Assembly (NCBI RefSeq): GCF_000144695.1
Contig: NC_014378.1
Span: forward strand, 470,781-534,780
Direction: 5' to 3'
Origin: Acetohalobium arabaticum DSM 5501
Lineage (GTDB): Bacteria; Bacillota; Halanaerobiia; Halobacteroidales; Acetohalobiaceae
Length of the DNA stretch: 64,000 nucleotides
Positions 61,057 through 64,000 of the stretch are shown piece after piece (position 1 is the stretch's first letter; every line of letters begins with the position of its first letter). The notes under the pieces were generated by a model. It made no database searches. It saw only the letters and a list, made by a program, of their open reading frames with translations, and was not told the origin of the DNA. The translations under genes were made by a program, and so were the position numbers.

Positions 61057-62358
61057 TTGAAGCTAGCTAAGTATTTTATCCATAAACCTAATCAAACCCA
61101 ACAAGTTGTATTAGGTTGTTTAGCCTATGCTAGTGCCAGATTATATAATATCGGCAATTATCAACGTAAAAATTGGTCTAAAGATAGTGATGAAGATTAT
61201 CCTGATTGGTATAAACAAAAAAAGCAATTAAAAACTAACTTTTGGTATAAAAACTTACCCTCCCAGACAGCACAGGAAACACTTAAAATTTTAGCTGATA
61301 ACTGGGATAGTTTTTATCAAAGTATGGAGGATTATCAAGATAATCCTGATAAATATAACGGTAAACCTAATTCACCTAACTATAAACCCAAAGATAGTAA
61401 GTTTAACTTTCGTTATCTCAATAATGGCTTTAAAATTATTGATGGTAAGTTAAGATTATCTATTCCTAAACAATTAAAAGAGTATCTGAAAAAAGAATAC
61501 TCTATTACCAATAAATTTTTATGGATAAGAGTGCCTAATGAACTGTTATCCAGTAATAGAGATATCCTTAACTCAACTACTAGAATTGAGTTTAAGCCTT
61601 TAAGTGATGATACTTATAAGGTAATCTTAACTTATAAAGTAGATACTCCTACTATTAAAGAAGATAACGGTAATTATTTAAGTATTGACCTAGGAATTAA
61701 TAATTTGATGACTTGTTATAGTAATCAAAATCAGGAAAGCTTTATTATTGACGGCGGACAATATTTAGCTATTAATCGTTATTTTGATAAAAAGATTAAA
61801 CATTATCAATCAATTTTGAATGATCAAGGTAAAAAGACTTCTAAACGTATTCAGAACCTATATAAAAAGCGACGAAAACAATTATTTCACCTAATCCATA
61901 GTGCAACTAAAAAAGTTGTTAATTACTGTGTTGAAAATAATATATCTAGAGTAATCGTTGGTGATATAAAAAATATTCGTGATGATGCTGATTTAGGGAA
62001 ACAGAATAATCAAAAACTCCATAAACTACCTTTTGATATTATCTATCACCAGCTAGAGTATAAACTTAATTTACAAGGGATTACTTTAATCAAGAAGAGT
62101 GAAAAATATACCAGCCAATGCAGCCCTTACAGTAAAAAAGTAACTAAGAAATATGCTAATAAATCTAACCGAGTTAAAAGAGGGCTTTATATTGATAAAG
62201 ATAACAATCAAGCTTTTAATGCCGACAGCATAGGTGCATTTAATATCTTACGCAAATACTTACAGCAGCGACGTAAAGGGCCAGATATTACTCTGCAGGT
62301 AAAAGGGTTATCAAATCCGGTTAAATATAACTGGAATAATCATCAATTTGCAGCTTAA
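61057..62358 (+). CDS. tnpB: TnpB (IS200/IS605 OrfB) RNA-guided nuclease-type protein
   Basis: A 433-residue TnpB. RuvC motif I is LSIDLGINNL (Asp211) and motif III FNADSIGAFNI (Asp390). At motif II, where TnpB usually has Glu in IEDL, this protein reads VGDI (302-303). The zinc-ribbon region has only Cys355 (TSQCSPYSK), without the usual four cysteines; this form is known in one branch of the family. It starts at TTG after AAGGAGGTG, right behind the tnpA remnant. Nuclease activity is uncertain because of motif II. Confidence 0.9.
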   Translation: MKLAKYFIHKPNQTQQVVLGCLAYASARLYNIGNYQRKNWSKDSDEDYPDWYKQKKQLKTNFWYKNLPSQTAQETLKILADNWDSFYQSMEDYQDNPDKYNGKPNSPNYKPKDSKFNFRYLNNGFKIIDGKLRLSIPKQLKEYLKKEYSITNKFLWIRVPNELLSSNRDILNSTTRIEFKPLSDDTYKVILTYKVDTPTIKEDNGNYLSIDLGINNLMTCYSNQNQESFIIDGGQYLAINRYFDKKIKHYQSILNDQGKKTSKRIQNLYKKRRKQLFHLIHSATKKVVNYCVENNISRVIVGDIKNIRDDADLGKQNNQKLHKLPFDIIYHQLEYKLNLQGITLIKKSEKYTSQCSPYSKKVTKKYANKSNRVKRGLYIDKDNNQAFNADSIGAFNILRKYLQQRRKGPDITLQVKGLSNPVKYNWNNHQFAA

Positions 62359-62502
62359 AAGTACCTCCAAGTCCAGCCAGTATTAACTGGATAGGAGTAG
62401 TGGCGTTGGACACGCCGAATGGGTAACTTGCTTGATATTACGGGTAACTCCCATAAAAGCAGGCGACCATGAAGCTCGGTATTTCAATGCCGAGTAGTTC
62501 AC
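62359..62502 (+). ncRNA. Putative reRNA (omega RNA) scaffold at the right end of the TnpB element
   Basis: The 144 bases from the tnpB stop to the right end form the region that in TnpB elements is copied as the guide RNA scaffold. It contains several short stems (for example GTTGGACACGCCGAA context, and the 62475-62494 hairpin) and ends in TTCAC. The guide would be the DUF1445 sequence starting at 62503. Inferred from family architecture. Confidence 0.55.
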
Positions 62503-62912
62503 AGGAAAATATTCCAATTAGGCATATAGAAGCTGGAAAAAATGTTCCTATGTATATTACGAATAAACAATGCAAAACTGCAGGAAAATTCAAAGGACCA
62601 ATGGTTGTTTCTATGAGACCTATTCCTAGTGATTTAATTACAGATACGATTCAAATAACTGCTAAATATAAAACGGTTCACGGAACTCCAGTACAGGTAG
62701 GTTCTCCTGAAAAGTTAGGAATAGAAAATATTAATACTCCAGATTTTGGAGACTCTGTAAAGATTAAAGCAGATGAAATTCCTGTTTTTTGGGCTTGTGG
62801 TGTTACTCCTCAAGCAGTAGCAATGAAAGTTAAACTATCAATTATGATCACTCACTCACCTGGTCATATGTTTATAACTGATCTTGAAAATAAAGAGTTA
62901 AAAAATTATTAA
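62503..62912 (+). pseudogene. 3' part of a DUF1445 (YcsI, putative hydro-lyase) gene truncated by the element
   Basis: The sequence right after the element reads QENIPIRHIEAGKNVPMY, then MVVSMRPIPSD, TVHGTPVQVGSPEKLGI, VPVFWACGVTPQAVAM and THSPGHMFITDL, the C-terminal half of DUF1445 proteins (full length about 260; about 135 remain). The N-terminal half (about 110 codons with the GPTAGLAPGY-like region) is absent on both sides of the element. A frame from ATG 62469 inside the element reads into it in phase, so a 147-residue fusion could be made. Related proteins include D-glutamate cyclase; this copy is probably inactive. Confidence 0.8.
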
Positions 62913-62989
62913 GGAGTATTATCACAATTGATGGTCTTAATGATGGGGATTTCTCATAGATGTTGTATTAGAATAAGGGGGGAGTTGTT

Positions 62990-63706
62990 TTGTGTCTGCA
63001 AGCAAAATATAAGCCTGCAGGAGATAAGGCTGTAGTTATTGAGCTTGAAAATGTAGTTTCGAAAGAGATAAATCAACGAATAAGAGCTCTGATGATAGCT
63101 ATAGAAGAGAAAGAAATTGATGGGGTTTTAGAAGTTGTACCGACATATTCTTCTTTAATGGTTCATTATGAGGTTCAAAAGATAAGTTATGATCAACTTA
63201 TAAAAAAACTTAAAGTTTTAGAAGAACAGCTTGAAGATTTAGAGTTATCAGAACCTAAAACTATAAAGATACCTACAGTTTATGGTGGTGAGTATGGGCC
63301 AGATATTGAAAAGGTGGCAGAATATAATGGATTGACAGTAGATGAAGTAGTTGAGATTCATACTTCAAAGCCTTACCTAATATATATGTTAGGATTTGTT
63401 CCTGGTTTCCCTTATTTGGGCGGAATGGATGAACAAATTGCTACGCCAAGGTTGGAAAATCCTAGAACAAAAATTCCTGCTGGCTCTGTAGGTATTGCTG
63501 GAAAACAGACGGGAATTTATCCTATAGATACTCCTGGAGGTTGGCAGTTAATTGGTAGAACACATATTAAATTATATGAGCCTTATAGTGATGATCCTTT
63601 TTTATTGAAAGCGGGGAATTATGTTAAGTTTGTACAGATAAGTGAGGAAGAATATAAAAGTAAAAATAAGAATGTAGAGAGGGGAAAGCAAAAGTGGGAG
63701 AAATAA
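62990..63706 (+). CDS. pxpB: 5-Oxoprolinase subunit B (KipI family)
   Basis: A 238-residue protein with the KipI/carboxyltransferase C/D domain: KPAGDKAVVIELE at the start, VVPTYSSLMVHY (~48-59), IPTVYGGEYGPDIEKVA, YLIYMLGFVPGFPYLGGMD (divided), RLENPRTKIPAGSVGIAGKQTGIYPIDTPGGWQLIGRT. It starts at TTG after GGGGGGAG. With PxpA and PxpC it opens 5-oxoproline. It overlaps pxpC by 13 bases. It may be poorly expressed because of the upstream element. Confidence 0.93.
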   Translation: MCLQAKYKPAGDKAVVIELENVVSKEINQRIRALMIAIEEKEIDGVLEVVPTYSSLMVHYEVQKISYDQLIKKLKVLEEQLEDLELSEPKTIKIPTVYGGEYGPDIEKVAEYNGLTVDEVVEIHTSKPYLIYMLGFVPGFPYLGGMDEQIATPRLENPRTKIPAGSVGIAGKQTGIYPIDTPGGWQLIGRTHIKLYEPYSDDPFLLKAGNYVKFVQISEEEYKSKNKNVERGKQKWEK

Positions 63707-64000
63707 AAATAATTAAATCGGGGATGCTGACCCTCATTGAAGATGATGGAAGATATGGTTATCAGCAGTATGGAGTTCCCGTCTCTGGAACTATGGATTT
63801 TTTTGCTCATAGATTAGCTAATATTTTAGTTGGTAATGATGAACTGGAAAGTGTATTAGAAACTACGATAATAGGACCTGAAATTGAATTTCATGATGAT
63901 ATGGTAATTGCTATAACAGGAGCAGATTCATCTCCGATTTTAAATGGTAAAAGTATTCCTTTATGGCAGAGTATAAGAGTTCACAGGGGAGATCATCTGA
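63694..64000 (+). CDS. pxpC: 5-Oxoprolinase subunit C (KipA family), 5' part
   Basis: The window ends 102 codons into the gene. The N-terminus is typical: IKIIKSGMLTLIEDDGRYGYQQYGVPVSGTMD (divided, ~4-35), followed by NILVGND and ETTIIGPEIEF and ITGAD. It starts at GTG 63694 inside the end of pxpB, with GAGAGGGG upstream, so translation is coupled. The biotin-independent carboxyltransferase-like C-terminal part is outside the window. Confidence 0.9.
   Translation, partial: MGEIKIIKSGMLTLIEDDGRYGYQQYGVPVSGTMDFFAHRLANILVGNDELESVLETTIIGPEIEFHDDMVIAITGADSSPILNGKSIPLWQSIRVHRGDHL

Larger units (their letters stand above)
60800..62502 (+). mobile_element. IS200/IS605-family element (TnpB type) inserted in the pxp operon
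   Basis: The element carries a 433-codon tnpB, a vestigial tnpA start, a left-end hairpin (CACCC / GGGTG, 60814-60833) and a right-end hairpin (CTCGGTATT / AATGCCGAG, 62475-62494) followed by TAGTTCAC, the usual layout for this family. There are no terminal inverted repeats or visible target duplication, as expected. The right boundary (62502) is well set because DUF1445 coding sequence resumes just after; the left boundary is uncertain by about 15 bases. Confidence 0.85.

Noticed and set aside
1-64000. tRNA, rRNA, T-box or other standard structural RNA genes
   Set aside because: I looked for TTCGA-type T-loops, the T-box GGTGG motif and rRNA segments on both strands and saw no convincing candidate; a covariance-model scan would settle this.

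Overview
The window comes from a low-GC, anaerobic, amino-acid- and methylamine-fermenting Firmicute that lives in salt. The evidence is AT-rich DNA with strong AGGAGG-type ribosome sites, a SleB-type spore-cortex hydrolase, AbrB, many osmolyte and Na+/H+ transporters (two OpuA-type sets, BCCT, CPA2, NhaC), ferredoxin-linked 2-oxoacid oxidation and corrinoid methyl transfer. This fits Halanaerobiales (an Acetohalobium-like organism); the genus is an inference. Almost every gene is on the + strand; the only convincing minus-strand gene is abrB.

Layout. 1-2.4 kb: end of a cortex hydrolase gene, a NusG-II-domain membrane protein, a geranylgeranyl-reductase-like flavoprotein, abrB. 2.5-7.8 kb: a glycine-betaine ABC system with one ATPase, two permeases and two binding lipoproteins, one of which appears to start at ATT. 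7.9-15.9 kb: betaine methyl-transfer island (two corrinoid proteins, a sigma54 activator, a non-pyrrolysine MttB-family methyltransferase, BCCT transporter, MtgA-like methyltransferase), followed by a chemoreceptor. 18.3-21.1 kb: degenerate PfkB-like protein, CBS protein and CPA2 antiporter. 21.8-36.6 kb: SLC13 transporter, butyrate kinase, phosphotransbutyrylase, four-subunit 2-oxoacid:ferredoxin oxidoreductase, three-subunit molybdenum hydroxylase, PreA-like enzyme, cupin, nitrilase-family hydrolase, DUF2848 protein and BenE-family permease: a plausible undescribed heterocycle fermentation. 36.9-45.4 kb: Mo/W uptake and maturation of a (probably selenium-dependent) Mo hydroxylase, with a ModE box in front, a ModE-type DNA-binding protein at the end and a wrecked second modC in the middle. 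46.0-56.3 kb: glutamate fermentation by the methylaspartate route (glmS-glmL-glmE-mal, DUF1446 and DUF4387 proteins, a second sigma54 activator, a class I fumarase-type pair likely to be mesaconate hydratase). 56.8 kb: NhaC antiporter. 58.5-64.0 kb: 5-oxoprolinase operon in the Bacillus ycsFGI-kipIA order, with ycsI destroyed by an IS200/IS605-type TnpB element.

The unifying signal is regulatory. Five good -24/-12 (sigma54) promoters precede the methyltransferase, PfkB/CBS/antiporter, SLC13-buk-ptb, glm and fumarase-type operons. Upstream sites fall into two classes: palindromes around CCATTATGGGA for the first three, and 8-bp tandem GGGTTAT-like repeats for the last two. The two sigma54 activator genes each lie beside one class, which suggests two separate regulons for alternative fermentations.
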